A stretch of 64,000 bases of DNA from Gammaproteobacteria bacterium RIFCSPHIGHO2_02_FULL_42_43 (GCA_001801425.1 MGXR01000001.1:1-64000); one strand, 5' to 3'. Counted from the stretch's first letter, positions 46,187 to 54,883 are shown. Program-made: numbers and translations. The notes: a model not told the origin generated them from the letters alone.

Positions 46187-46993
46187 GTGAAAGGTAAGGG
46201 TTACATGCTCTCCTCCCCGCTTATTTTATTAGACGCCAATAAAATAAAAAAACGACTAAAAAAATCTTCTGAAAAAATAACCGTGTTAGAAAAAATTGGA
46301 TCGACTAATGATTATTTGAAATTGCATGCAGATCAACAAGTATGCCTTGCTGAAATGCAAACCCAAGGTCGCGGGCGTTTTAATCGTTCATGGCATTCCC
46401 CCTTTGGTCAAAATATTTATTTGTCAATGCGATATGCTTTTCAAAAAGACCTGAGTGAATTGTCTGGATTAAGCCTGATTACAGCGCTCGCTGTTTGCCG
46501 CGCGATTGAATCCATCATATCCATTCGCAATTTAAAAATTAAATGGCCAAATGATATTGTCATTGGATCGGAAAAAATTGCAGGAATTTTAATTGACGTG
46601 AGCGCTGAATCTCACGGATATTGTGATGCTATTATTGGCGTTGGCATTAATGTGAATATGCAAAACGCGGCGAAAAAAGAAATCAAACAGTTGTGGTCCT
46701 CATTGCAAAAAATCACTGGAAAATATATAGATCGAAATGTATTAAGTGCTGCAATTATAAATACAGTATCAGATGAGATAGCGCGTTTTTCGAAATTGGG
46801 TTTATCTGATTTTGCAAAAGAATGGGCAGAAAAAGATGATTTATTTGGAAAATCCGTCGTGATGCTTTTGGAACAAAAAAAAATAACTGGCATTGGTGCA
46901 GGTATCAATGCGCAGGGGCATTTAATGCTGAAAATGCCGGATAAAACGCTGCGAGCGTTTTCATCGGGAGATGCCAGCAAGGATCGCGTGTAA
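46187..46993 (+). CDS. birA: Biotin-protein ligase, N-terminal DNA-binding domain largely lost
   Basis: The ligase core is intact over 268 residues: KIGSTNDYLK, TQGRGRFNRSWHSPFGQNIYLS (the biotin loop, with FN replacing the usual R-G), KIKWPNDIVIG and IIGVGINVN. It biotinylates the BCCP subunit of acetyl-CoA carboxylase. Upstream of GTG 46187 the same frame reads RQLGITRAAVWKTIQKLEEYGINVQS, the second half of the BirA winged helix, but a TGA at 46091 and the absence of a start show that the first helices are gone. Translation must start internally (GTG 46187 or ATG 46205). The enzyme probably works, but biotin-dependent repression should be lost. Confidence 0.85.
   Translation: MKGKGYMLSSPLILLDANKIKKRLKKSSEKITVLEKIGSTNDYLKLHADQQVCLAEMQTQGRGRFNRSWHSPFGQNIYLSMRYAFQKDLSELSGLSLITALAVCRAIESIISIRNLKIKWPNDIVIGSEKIAGILIDVSAESHGYCDAIIGVGINVNMQNAAKKEIKQLWSSLQKITGKYIDRNVLSAAIINTVSDEIARFSKLGLSDFAKEWAEKDDLFGKSVVMLLEQKKITGIGAGINAQGHLMLKMPDKTLRAFSSGDASKDRV
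46964..46982 (+). repeat. 19-bp direct repeat, left copy (inside birA 3' end)
   Basis: TCGGGAGATGCCAGCAAGG encodes the SGDASK end of BirA. An identical 19-mer lies at 48330-48348. Together they bracket the MepB and BrnTA genes. Confidence 0.8.
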
Positions 46994-47019
46994 AAATTAC
47001 CTTTTTTTTGGAATCATAA

Positions 47020-47592
47020 ATGAATATTCAGCGCGAAAGTTTTTCTGATCCTTTTTTTGATAATCAGAATTCCTGGAGTTCTGATAACAATATTCACAAA
47101 GATCTTATTGCTACGAAAAAATACATTTATGATCCATGCAAAATGATAATTTCCACACCGATGATGGAATCTGAAAGTGCTGAGTATGGGGCTTTTACAT
47201 TTAAATTAAATGATTTTGACATCAGATTTCGCGTTGCAAAAATCACTCCGACTAAAACGGGGCAATTTGTGACACTATGGAAAAGATCAGCAGGTGAACC
47301 AATTCAGCCGTTTGATGCTTCTGATCCAGTGGATTTTGTTGTTATCTGTGTTCGAAATGATAAAAATTTCGGGCAGTTTGTGTTTCCAAGCCCTGTTTTA
47401 TGCGAAAAAGATATACTTTCAGTAGATTCAAAAGGTGGGAAGCGTGCCATTCGAGTTTACCCACCGTGGGACGAAACCACGAGCAAACAAGCTAAAAAAA
47501 CACAAGAATGGCAAATGAAATATTTTCTGGAGATACCTGAGAATCGTTCTGTAGATTGTGTTCGAGCTAAATTTCTTTACTCAGGACATTAA
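47020..47592 (+). CDS. MepB family protein
   Basis: 190 residues. Matches the MepB family by memory of its conserved core: FRVAKITPTKTGQFVTLWKR, PFDASDPVDFVVICV, FGQFVFPSPVL and RVYPPWDETTSKQAKKTQEW. MepB is encoded beside the MepA multidrug efflux pump in staphylococci but has no established biochemical function. No pump gene is nearby here. The gene sits between the two 19-bp direct repeats with BrnTA, suggesting it arrived as cargo. Confidence 0.85.
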   Translation: MNIQRESFSDPFFDNQNSWSSDNNIHKDLIATKKYIYDPCKMIISTPMMESESAEYGAFTFKLNDFDIRFRVAKITPTKTGQFVTLWKRSAGEPIQPFDASDPVDFVVICVRNDKNFGQFVFPSPVLCEKDILSVDSKGGKRAIRVYPPWDETTSKQAKKTQEWQMKYFLEIPENRSVDCVRAKFLYSGH

Positions 47593-47636
47593 TGTAAGTG
47601 GCACCTGGTCGAAGCTTCGGTAGTCCCGGGCCGGAA

Positions 47637-47657
47637 GTGTCAGATTAGATCGGAACT
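47637..47657 (+). repeat. Transposon-end-like remnant
   Basis: GTGTCAGATTAGATCGGAACT resembles the arm of the inverted repeat at 21681-21701. Just upstream, ACCTGGTCGAAGCTTCG (47603-47619) resembles 29652-29668. The stretch 47593-47739 has no gene. Confidence 0.4.
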
Positions 47658-47739
47658 AATGCACGTCACTTGCAGCGAGTCAGGAGATTTTAAACAGGCT
47701 CTTAGTATAACACATACTCTGAAATAATTTTTTAATAGC

Positions 47740-47958
47740 TTACTTCCCTGTCGCCCACGCCATATTTAATTTCTTATGTTTGTGTGCGCAATCACGCAAA
47801 TAAAGATTAATAAGCGTTTGATAAGGAATATCACTGTTTTGTGATAGTTTTTTAAAATAATCAATGGTATCGGAATCAAGCCTTATCGTGACTTGTTTTT
47901 TTAAATCCTGAATGTAAGGATTTCTTTTTGCTTTTGAAAAATCATATTGTTTTTTCAT
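47740..47958 (-). CDS. BrnA/CopG-type antitoxin
   Basis: 72 residues. The centre QVTIRLDSDTIDYFKKLSQNSDIPYQTLINLYLRDCA is a ribbon-helix-helix as in BrnA antitoxins, which bind and neutralise BrnT. The start overlaps the BrnT stop by 4 nt, the usual BrnT-BrnA order. Intact. Confidence 0.88.
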   Translation of the reverse strand: MKKQYDFSKAKRNPYIQDLKKQVTIRLDSDTIDYFKKLSQNSDIPYQTLINLYLRDCAHKHKKLNMAWATGK

Positions 47959-48254
47959 AAATCGTTACCTTTATATTTATATTGCATCGATTCTTGTTTA
48001 GTTGCTTTTCTGGCTGAAATGATACGTATAATTTTGTCTTTTTTTCGATAACAGTGAATCACAACCAACATACGTGAAGCCACACTCAACCCCAAAAGTA
48101 CAAACCTTTCCTCATCATTAGAATGCTCTGGATCATGAATAATAATCGCATTTTCATCGTAAAAAACAGTTTTAGCTTCGTTAAAGCTAATTCCATGTTT
48201 TTTCTGATTGACAGACGCTTTTGCAGCATCCCATTCAAATGTCATACTTTTCAT
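47955..48254 (-). CDS. BrnT family ribonuclease toxin
   Basis: 99 residues. The BrnT signature is clear: FEWDAAKASVNQKKHGISFNEAKTVF at the start, then HDPEHSNDEERFVLLGLS and RIISARKATKQE near the end. It is a RelE-fold mRNA interferase. ATG 48254 or ATG 48245 (MTFEW) can start it. A perfect palindrome 12 nt upstream is the likely autoregulatory operator. Unlike the other two toxins of the window, this one is intact. Confidence 0.92.
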   Translation of the reverse strand: MKSMTFEWDAAKASVNQKKHGISFNEAKTVFYDENAIIIHDPEHSNDEERFVLLGLSVASRMLVVIHCYRKKDKIIRIISARKATKQESMQYKYKGNDL

Positions 48255-48265
48255 AATTATATTAT

Positions 48266-48280
48266 AACTACATTGTAGTT
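48266..48280 (-). promoter_or_regulatory. Palindromic operator of the BrnTA operon
   Basis: AACTACA-T-TGTAGTT is a perfect 7-bp inverted repeat 12 nt upstream of the BrnT start. BrnA-type ribbon-helix-helix antitoxins bind short palindromes in this position. Confidence 0.55.
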
Positions 48281-48329
48281 GTTTTCAAGACCATTGGTTT
48301 AGATGATCCTATGACGGTTTTGGACTACG

Positions 48330-48348
48330 TCGGGAGATGCCAGCAAGG
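48330..48348 (+). repeat. 19-bp direct repeat, right copy
   Basis: Identical to 46964-46982. In one frame the surrounding bases read ...TTSGDASKA-stop, like the BirA C-terminus, so this may be a duplicated birA 3' end. Confidence 0.75.
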
Positions 48349-48409
48349 CGTGAGTAGAGCATCTTTCATGTCTTGTTAAAGGTCTGATACTCACCCGACA
48401 TGAACTCTT

Positions 48410-49591
48410 TTACATGCCACGCGTTTCACCTTCACTTTTTTGTTCTTCCGTCTTAGTAAGTTCAGTTAACATTTTTTGCAAGACGATGTCAAATTCACCG
48501 AGTTTTGCTGATTGTTCAGTCTGATTTGAAAAATAAGCGGAAACTTTCCTGTTTTTTTCTATTGTAATTTTTATTGATTCGATAATGTTAGCTTTATTTG
48601 ATGCATTGTGAATGGCAGAAGTGAGTTGTATTGTTAATGCGTTTTTTGCAGAAGACAATTTTTTATTGTGTATCCATCTTGAATTATTCTTCTGCATGTA
48701 ATTTTTTAAAGCAACCATTAAATTTCCTTTGAGCATACGAAATTTAACCGAGGCGGCGTCAGAATGCGGTGGATGAAAAATATCTTCATGTGGATTAACT
48801 GAAAAAATGGGTGAATGAAAGTGGTAATAAATAATACCCAAGTTGGATAGGTATTCATATTCTTGGTTTCCGCTGGGTTGAATCCCACTTCTTTGAACGA
48901 GATACGCATCCGCTAAAGCATGAAGAAGCGCCTCATTGTTATCTAACTTTTCAATTTCTTTCGTAGTTAGCAATGGGTAATTTTCTGCTAAATACTCCAA
49001 AGCTAATACCGTAACGCTAGGTTCCTCATTTTTATAATTAGTGGCTTTACCGCTGCTTTGCAATCTAACAACATGCGTGCACAAACATTTTTCGATATTT
49101 TTTTCTACTGAGGTATCAACGCTACCGTTAGTAGATGTATCGAGTATTTTTATTGTTGCGGGTAAAATAGCTAAACCTAAATCAATGCAAAATATTTTTT
49201 TATCTGATTCTCGCTTGATAAAATTTTTTAATTGATGTGCGTCATACACAATTCTTTTTGTGTTGGCATAAATATTAATTATTTCGCTTGAAACTTCTTT
49301 GCTGCTAGGAGTTTTTCCAGCTACATAGGGACTTAGCCAACCGTAATAAGGTTTATTGGCAACTCTAGCATTACCTAACTTTTCACCATTGATGCTATTC
49401 CACACTAAAACAGCATTCTCAGGGATGTCGGTTGATGGAATTGCAGAGTTTGGCGTAAGCGGTGATTTTACTTTGGGTTGCTTGAAAACATACAAGCTTG
49501 TCTTCGACAAATAAACATCGTTAAACGCACCATTGCCCAGTAAGCGATCAAATTCAATACCCTCTTCATGAAAAATAGGAATCACTTGCAT
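48410..49591 (-). CDS. Kinase-like protein, small paralogue
   Basis: 393 residues. Motifs parallel the large protein at 31284-33920: LGNGAFNDVYLS (18-29), FKQPK with Lys37 as the likely ATP contact, VLVWNSING (61-69), RIVYDAHQLKNFI (Asp117, Asn123) and IDLG (Asp137). It lacks the coiled-coil insert and the LRV-type repeats. The C-terminal 200 residues are helical and unrecognised. Start ATG 49591 has GGGAGA 8 nt upstream. The shared and unusual FNDxY and xWNxxN signatures show the two form one family; kinase activity is inferred and the catalytic loop is atypical. Confidence 0.65.
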   Translation of the reverse strand: MQVIPIFHEEGIEFDRLLGNGAFNDVYLSKTSLYVFKQPKVKSPLTPNSAIPSTDIPENAVLVWNSINGEKLGNARVANKPYYGWLSPYVAGKTPSSKEVSSEIINIYANTKRIVYDAHQLKNFIKRESDKKIFCIDLGLAILPATIKILDTSTNGSVDTSVEKNIEKCLCTHVVRLQSSGKATNYKNEEPSVTVLALEYLAENYPLLTTKEIEKLDNNEALLHALADAYLVQRSGIQPSGNQEYEYLSNLGIIYYHFHSPIFSVNPHEDIFHPPHSDAASVKFRMLKGNLMVALKNYMQKNNSRWIHNKKLSSAKNALTIQLTSAIHNASNKANIIESIKITIEKNRKVSAYFSNQTEQSAKLGEFDIVLQKMLTELTKTEEQKSEGETRGM

Positions 49592-49641
49592 ATTACAATC
49601 TCCCGTCTGCCGTTTTTTAATTGTCTTTTATAACTCCGTAT

Positions 49642-49793
49642 CTCTGTACACGACAAAAAAATTACCGCGTCATTCCGGAAATTTTTGTACTCAAAAATTA
49701 TCCGGAATCCAGTGTTTTTCTCCTAGATCCCGGATAATTGCTAGCGCAATTTCCGGGATGACGAGTGCTTTTTAAATTTCGTCGTGTACAGAG
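49642..49793. mobile_element. 152-bp MITE with 13-bp inverted ends and 9-bp target duplication
   Basis: Ends CTCTGTACACGAC (49642-49654) and GTCGTGTACAGAG (49781-49793) are perfect inverted repeats. The element is flanked on both sides by ACTCCGTAT (49633-49641 and 49794-49802), a 9-bp target-site duplication. The inside carries the two nested CCGGAA and CCCGGAT palindromes shared with copies at 13097 and 34059. It has no coding capacity, so a transposase must have acted in trans. It lies between convergent-side ends of the kinase-like and terC genes. Confidence 0.88.
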
Positions 49794-49833
49794 ACTCCGT
49801 ATACACTTTTCACATTCAATCTGGATAGCTTCT

Positions 49834-50802
49834 TTAATTTTTTAAGCGTACTTCTTTTTGAAATACGCTGAGGGCAATAGAAATAATAAGCGTAAAAACG
49901 ACAACACTAAATCCTAGTAACACCGATATTTTGATCCAATGCGCAATGAGCATTTTTATACCAACAAAAACTAAAATAAATGCAAGGCCATATTTTAATA
50001 AATGGAATTGATGATTCATATTTGCCAGCAAAAAATACAACGCTCGCAAGCCAAGTATCGCAAAAATATTTGAAGTAAAAACAATAAATGGATCATTGGT
50101 TACTGAAAAAATAGCGGGTATGCTATCAACCGAAAAAATTAAATCAGTCACTTCAACTAAAATAAGCACTAAAAAAAGCGGCGTAAAATACAGCAATCCC
50201 TTTTTAAAAATATAAAAATGCTCTTTGTGTAGCTCATGAGTAATGCGCAGGTGATTGCGCATCCATTTTAAAACAGGGTTTTCTGACAAATTCGGTTTAC
50301 GATTTGCGAAAATAAACATTTTTATCCCTGTGATCAGCAAAAACAATCCAAATATATATAAAATCCAAGCAAATTTACCGACCAACCAAATCCCTAGCAC
50401 AATTAAAATTAAGCGCATCACAATAGCGCCAATAACACCAAGCATCAAAACACGGCGCTGATATTCCGCAGGAATAGCGAAGTAATTAAAAATCATTAAA
50501 ATAACAAAAATATTATCTACCGATAAAGATTTTTCAATAAGATAGCCGGTTAAAAACTCAATCGATTTTTGATTGGCAATCGCTGTTCCGGCCGTGTGAT
50601 TGAGATAAATCCAAAATAAAAAATTAAACAAAAAAGAAAGTGAAATCCAAACGATTGTCCATGTAAGCGCTTCCTTGGTGGAAACGCGATGCGTTTTTTT
50701 TCCACCAAACAGAAAAAAATCCGCAAACAACATGCACGCAATAAATACTAGAAAAGCGACCCACATCCACCATTGACTAACCGTGTGCATCAACATTTCC
50801 AT
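49834..50802 (-). CDS. TerC family integral membrane protein
   Basis: 322 residues, about nine transmembrane helices. Conserved acidic motifs EKSLSVDNIFVILMIFNYF and EVTDLIFSVDSIPAIFSVT identify the TerC/Alx family, linked to manganese export and to metalation of secreted proteins. I found no yybP-ykoY-type leader. The 58-nt gap upstream contains a GGTTAAAC/GTTTAACC hairpin (50824-50843). Probably the last gene of the operon that begins with mpl. Confidence 0.93.
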   Translation of the reverse strand: MEMLMHTVSQWWMWVAFLVFIACMLFADFFLFGGKKTHRVSTKEALTWTIVWISLSFLFNFLFWIYLNHTAGTAIANQKSIEFLTGYLIEKSLSVDNIFVILMIFNYFAIPAEYQRRVLMLGVIGAIVMRLILIVLGIWLVGKFAWILYIFGLFLLITGIKMFIFANRKPNLSENPVLKWMRNHLRITHELHKEHFYIFKKGLLYFTPLFLVLILVEVTDLIFSVDSIPAIFSVTNDPFIVFTSNIFAILGLRALYFLLANMNHQFHLLKYGLAFILVFVGIKMLIAHWIKISVLLGFSVVVFTLIISIALSVFQKEVRLKN

Positions 50803-50860
50803 TCATGTTAGCTTCATCCACCGGGTTAAACTAACGTTTAACCAAGCAGCTTCTAATACT

Positions 50861-51607
50861 TTATTTCAGCTTATTCATCAGGGTCGCCATAAATTCCATC
50901 GGCAACGGAAATACAATGGTTGATGTTTTATCGCCAGCAATATCAATTAAAGTCTGTAAATACCGTAATTGAATTGCCGTGGGTTGTTGTGACAAGACGC
51001 CAGCGGCTTCTTGTAATTTTTGTGCCGCTTGAAATTCACCCTCAGCATTAATAATTTTTGCGCGACGTTCACGCTCTGCTTCTGCTTGCGCTGCAATAGC
51101 GCGCACCATCGTTTCATTTAAATCCACGTGCTTCATTTCAACATTTGATACTTTAACACCCCAGTTATCGGTCGCTGAATCCAAAATCAACTGCAAATCT
51201 TTATTTAATTTTTCACGCTCTGCTAATAAATCATCGAGCTCGTGTTGACCCAATACCGAACGCAATGTGGTTTGCGCCAATTGACTGATCGCTTCATTAT
51301 AATCTTCAATTTGGATAATGGCTTTTTCAGGATCAACGACACGGAAATAGACAACTGCATTAACACGAACAGACACGTTATCGCGTGTGATGACATCTTG
51401 GCTGGGAACATCCATTACCACTGTACGCAGCTGAACACGCACCATTTGTTGGAAAACAGGGATGATGATAATTAACCCGGGCCCTTTCACTTTCCAAAAT
51501 CGGCCAAGCATAAACACTACACCACGTTCGTATTCTTTTAAAATATTAATTGCACTAAATAACACGATAGCAACAAAAATAATTACGATATAAATAGCCA
51601 TACCCAT
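50861..51607 (-). CDS. Slipin / stomatin-like SPFH protein
   Basis: 248 residues. An N-terminal membrane hairpin ([16 protein letters not shown]) is followed by an SPFH domain: [53 protein letters not shown], then a helical [19 protein letters not shown] stretch. Slipins assemble in membranes and are paired with NfeD proteases, as here (nfeD is 21 nt upstream). GGAG precedes ATG 51607. Confidence 0.94.
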   Translation of the reverse strand: MGMAIYIVIIFVAIVLFSAINILKEYERGVVFMLGRFWKVKGPGLIIIIPVFQQMVRVQLRTVVMDVPSQDVITRDNVSVRVNAVVYFRVVDPEKAIIQIEDYNEAISQLAQTTLRSVLGQHELDDLLAEREKLNKDLQLILDSATDNWGVKVSNVEMKHVDLNETMVRAIAAQAEAERERRAKIINAEGEFQAAQKLQEAAGVLSQQPTAIQLRYLQTLIDIAGDKTSTIVFPLPMEFMATLMNKLK

Positions 51608-51628
51608 ATTAAACTCTCCACAAGAATC

Positions 51629-52987
51629 TCAATGATCAAATGCTTTCACAATTAATGTCAAGCCATCAACACGTACCACTCTGACCGACTGCCTATTATA
51701 CAGTAAATCTTCGGATTTTACGCCCCATCGTTCACCATTTATCAATATCCAAAAATGATCGCCATCTTGTTCAATCACACCAGTTTTCCCAACTAATGTT
51801 TGCACACCACTAACAACAGATTTATATCGTGAGCGCAATAACAATTGCGTTAATCCAATTAAAAATAAGCCACTCGTAATGGTTATGCCGGCGATCAACT
51901 GCCATGGTAATATAAATCCCGGTATTTCAGTATCAAATAACAAAAACGATCCAATGACAAAGCTGATAATGCCACCTAAACCAAGTGCACCAAAACTTGG
52001 AAAAAACACTTCAGCCACCATGAAAATAATACCCAGCACAATTAAAATAAATCCGACGTAGTTAATCGGCAATAATTGAAAAGCGTATAACGCTAAAAAT
52101 AATGCAATCGCACCAATTACGCCAGGCGCCACATATCCTGGATTCATAAACTCAAAAAATATACCATACACGCCAACCATTAATAAAATGTATGCGATAC
52201 TTGGATCAGTAATGACAGTGAGTATTTTATCGCGCCAATTGGGTTGTATTTTCAGCAAGGTCACATGCGCTGTATTGATTTTTATTGGAGCATTGTTTAC
52301 CAACACAGTCTTTCCATTTGCCGCTGCTAATAAACTGTGGATTGTTGGTGACACAAAATCAATCACATTTAATTTCAAGGCTTCTGTTGCTGATAAGCTA
52401 ACTGCTTGTGTTACCGCGATTGAAGCCCATTGTTCATTGCGTCCACGTAATTGTGCAAGACTGCGAATATAAGCTTTCGCATCATTTATCGCTTTCATTT
52501 CAGACGCATTTTTTTCTGTGTCGCTATTAGTATTTTTATTTTCTTTATCTTGTTTTTTTTGTGATGTAATACTAACCGGTGTTGCCGCACCTAAATTTGT
52601 TCCTGGCGCCATCGCCGCAATGTGGCTTGCATACAGAATATAGGTTCCCGCGCTTGCAGCTCTGGCGCCGCTCGGATAAACATAGCTTATAACTGGAATT
52701 GCTGAGTGCAAAATAGACTTAATAATGCCGCGCATGGAGGTATCCAAACCACCTGGCGTATCCATAGTTAAGACAATTGCTTTTGCATTTAATTTTTCAG
52801 ATTCTTTAATGCCTCGCTCAATATAATCTTGTACTGCAGGGCCGATAGCTCCTTGAATATTTAAAACCGTCACTGTTGGATGTGTATTTTCTGATTGCGC
52901 AATAGCCCCATGAAAAAACATCAGCCCAGTTAGTAAAGCTGCGCATAAAAATAAGCGCGCAATGATAGAATATTTATTTCGTTTCAT
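51629..52987 (-). CDS. nfeD: NfeD long form: ClpP-like membrane serine protease with OB domain
   Basis: 452 residues from ATG 52987 (MKRNKYSIIARLF), preferred because GGAAG lies 7 nt upstream; in-frame ATG 53014 is also possible. Signal sequence, then a ClpP-class protease domain (VTVLNIQGAIGPAVQDYIERG, MDTPGGLDTSM, GARAASAGTYILYASHIAAMAPGTNLGAATPV with the candidate nucleophile Ser), four to five transmembrane helices, and a C-terminal NfeD OB-fold (LVGKTGVIEQ...). It cleaves stomatin-family partners, and its slipin partner follows. The start overlaps the cupin gene. Confidence 0.93.
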   Translation of the reverse strand: MKRNKYSIIARLFLCAALLTGLMFFHGAIAQSENTHPTVTVLNIQGAIGPAVQDYIERGIKESEKLNAKAIVLTMDTPGGLDTSMRGIIKSILHSAIPVISYVYPSGARAASAGTYILYASHIAAMAPGTNLGAATPVSITSQKKQDKENKNTNSDTEKNASEMKAINDAKAYIRSLAQLRGRNEQWASIAVTQAVSLSATEALKLNVIDFVSPTIHSLLAAANGKTVLVNNAPIKINTAHVTLLKIQPNWRDKILTVITDPSIAYILLMVGVYGIFFEFMNPGYVAPGVIGAIALFLALYAFQLLPINYVGFILIVLGIIFMVAEVFFPSFGALGLGGIISFVIGSFLLFDTEIPGFILPWQLIAGITITSGLFLIGLTQLLLRSRYKSVVSGVQTLVGKTGVIEQDGDHFWILINGERWGVKSEDLLYNRQSVRVVRVDGLTLIVKAFDH

Positions 52988-53333
52988 TAATATTTCTTCC
53001 ATAATCATCTTCATATCTCACTATGTCTCGCTCCAATACTTTTCCATACGCCACTTCAAACACGCACGCTGATGTTTTGCCGATGATGCGATGTTTTTTT
53101 GTTTTTGGTACAAAAATAAAATCGCCCTTTTTTACATCGAATGTTTTACTGCCAAGAACAACGGTTATTTTACCGCTTAAAACAAGCCATATTTCGTCAC
53201 GATGCTGATGACTTTGCAAGCTCAAACGAGCACCTTTATTGACAAATAATTTTTTTGCCCACTGTGAACGTGATTTTTTGAGAATGGTATAGCCGCCCCA
53301 AGGACGTCTCACTTCAGGTGTTTCTGTTGACAT
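52974..53333 (-). CDS. Cupin domain protein, mannose-6-phosphate isomerase type II-like
   Basis: 119 residues. A stand-alone cupin that resembles the C-terminal isomerase domain of bifunctional GMP/PMI enzymes: RPWGGYTIL at the start, LSLQSHQHRDEIWLVLSGKI with the metal ligands His-x-His and Glu, FIFVPKTKKHRI with the last His. The substrate cannot be told from sequence. GAGGTAATC precedes the start, 11 nt after the upstream stop. Confidence 0.85.
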   Translation of the reverse strand: MSTETPEVRRPWGGYTILKKSRSQWAKKLFVNKGARLSLQSHQHRDEIWLVLSGKITVVLGSKTFDVKKGDFIFVPKTKKHRIIGKTSACVFEVAYGKVLERDIVRYEDDYGRNINETK

Positions 53334-53344
53334 TGATGATTACC

Positions 53345-54868
53345 TCAGCTATCAAAACCTATTTGCACTATATCCGCTTCTTGCTGTAAAAATCCCACCG
53401 CGTAGGTTAATTCACCGGCAGCATCAGAATGAATAACAAACAAAGGTTGTTCTTTATCAACACGCATTCCAAGTGGTGTCAGCAATTCAATTCCAGCCGC
53501 TTTTGATCGCGGTGCGCCGGCAAGTTTTGCTAATCGTGACAACATCCGATTATTAATCGCAATCACTTTTCCTGCTTGTTTTGCCGTAACAACGTGCTGA
53601 TGTTTTGCGATGGGCGGCGTAAACAACCCTCCCTGTGCTTTGCAAATTGCTTGAAATTTATTCCAAGCTTTTCCACTATTTAAAATTTTGGTGGCAGTTT
53701 CTTTTCCTGATCCTGCAGGTATTTTATTTGAAAATTCAAATAACAATCCCGCTAATGTTAATGCGCGATCACGCAAATCTTGCGGTGCATTTTTTTCATT
53801 TTGCAATACTGCCAACACATCTTTCGCTTCTAATGCAGGGCCAATACCTCGCCCCACAGGCTGTGATCCATCAGAAAAATGCACTTGAACACGCACGCCT
53901 AATTTTCTGCCCACATTAATCAAGAATTTTTTTAATTGACTTGCCATCATGTCACTGCGTACTTTCGCAGTAGGACCTGTCGGAATATCAATCAAAATAT
54001 CCGTTGAACCCGCGGCAATTTTTTTTGATAAAATTGAAGCAACCATTTGCCCTTCGCTATCCAAATCAATGGCGCTTTCCACGCGAATTAAAATATCGTC
54101 TGCGGGGCTTAAACCTATTTTGCCACCCCATGCGATGCATCCATTTTCTTGCTCAACAACCTTACGCATGGTTGCAAGATCCAAATCAACGGGTGCTAAT
54201 ACTTCCATCGTGTCTGCCGTACCCGCGGGTGAAGTGATTGCGCGTGACGATGTTTTTGGCATTAACAACCCAAATGCCGTCACAATGGGAACGATCAGCA
54301 TCGTGGTACGATTTCCGGGTAAGCCGCCAATACAATGTTTATCAACCACCGTTTCTGAAGGCCACGTTAAACGATTTCCAACGCGAATCATCGCATCCGT
54401 TAAATGCGTAATTTCATCTTCAGACAATCGACTGTCAGCGCAGCTCGTCAAAAAAGTAGCGATTTGAATGTCTGAATAACGTCCTTTAGTGATATCAGCA
54501 ATAATTTGATTGATTTCATCCTGTTTCAACGCTGTGCCGTATACTTTTGCGCGCACATAACTCATCGAATTCAGAATGCGCGGATGAGATAGAAAAACTT
54601 GCCCGCCCTCTTCTGCTTGTAAAAATTCCCACGCATAATTTGATAATCCTGCTTCGCCCAATCCCAGCAATTCTGAATCCACGGTATTTAATGTTGCAAT
54701 GAGTGAGCGGTCATTCAAAGTGACTTGAACGCGCGCTTGCGTTTCAAAGCCTTCTGAGCGGCAGATATGACAATCTTTTCGCATATAAATAACAGGTTCT
54801 TTATAGGTATCAATTCCTAAGCGCTTTAAGCGCAATGGATGAGCTGTCGTTGTCATGCCAATTTCCAT
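53345..54868 (-). CDS. Thymidine phosphorylase-like protein (long form)
   Basis: 507 residues, the roughly 500-residue branch with an extra N-terminal domain compared with the 440-residue DeoA. Motifs: VDKHCIGGLPGNRTTMLIVPI, TSSRAITSPAGTADTMEVLAPVDL, SKKIAAGSTDILIDIPTGPTAKV. Members of this branch include thymidine phosphorylase homologues and archaeal AMP phosphorylase, so the substrate (thymidine or AMP) is uncertain. ATG 54868 or 54856 (MTTTAHP) can start it. Part of the mpl-to-terC operon. Confidence 0.88.
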   Translation of the reverse strand: MEIGMTTTAHPLRLKRLGIDTYKEPVIYMRKDCHICRSEGFETQARVQVTLNDRSLIATLNTVDSELLGLGEAGLSNYAWEFLQAEEGGQVFLSHPRILNSMSYVRAKVYGTALKQDEINQIIADITKGRYSDIQIATFLTSCADSRLSEDEITHLTDAMIRVGNRLTWPSETVVDKHCIGGLPGNRTTMLIVPIVTAFGLLMPKTSSRAITSPAGTADTMEVLAPVDLDLATMRKVVEQENGCIAWGGKIGLSPADDILIRVESAIDLDSEGQMVASILSKKIAAGSTDILIDIPTGPTAKVRSDMMASQLKKFLINVGRKLGVRVQVHFSDGSQPVGRGIGPALEAKDVLAVLQNEKNAPQDLRDRALTLAGLLFEFSNKIPAGSGKETATKILNSGKAWNKFQAICKAQGGLFTPPIAKHQHVVTAKQAGKVIAINNRMLSRLAKLAGAPRSKAAGIELLTPLGMRVDKEQPLFVIHSDAAGELTYAVGFLQQEADIVQIGFDS

Positions 54869-54883
54869 TTAGAACCAGCCTGT

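Noticed and set aside
50803-50860. Possible manganese riboswitch upstream of terC
   Set aside because: Only 58 nt lie between the slipin stop and terC. There is one GGTTAAAC/GTTTAACC hairpin and nothing like the conserved yybP-ykoY junction.
53949-54467. 172-codon plus-strand frame opposite the thymidine-phosphorylase-like gene
   Set aside because: Antisense shadow of a well-conserved enzyme, no start signals and no recognisable motifs.
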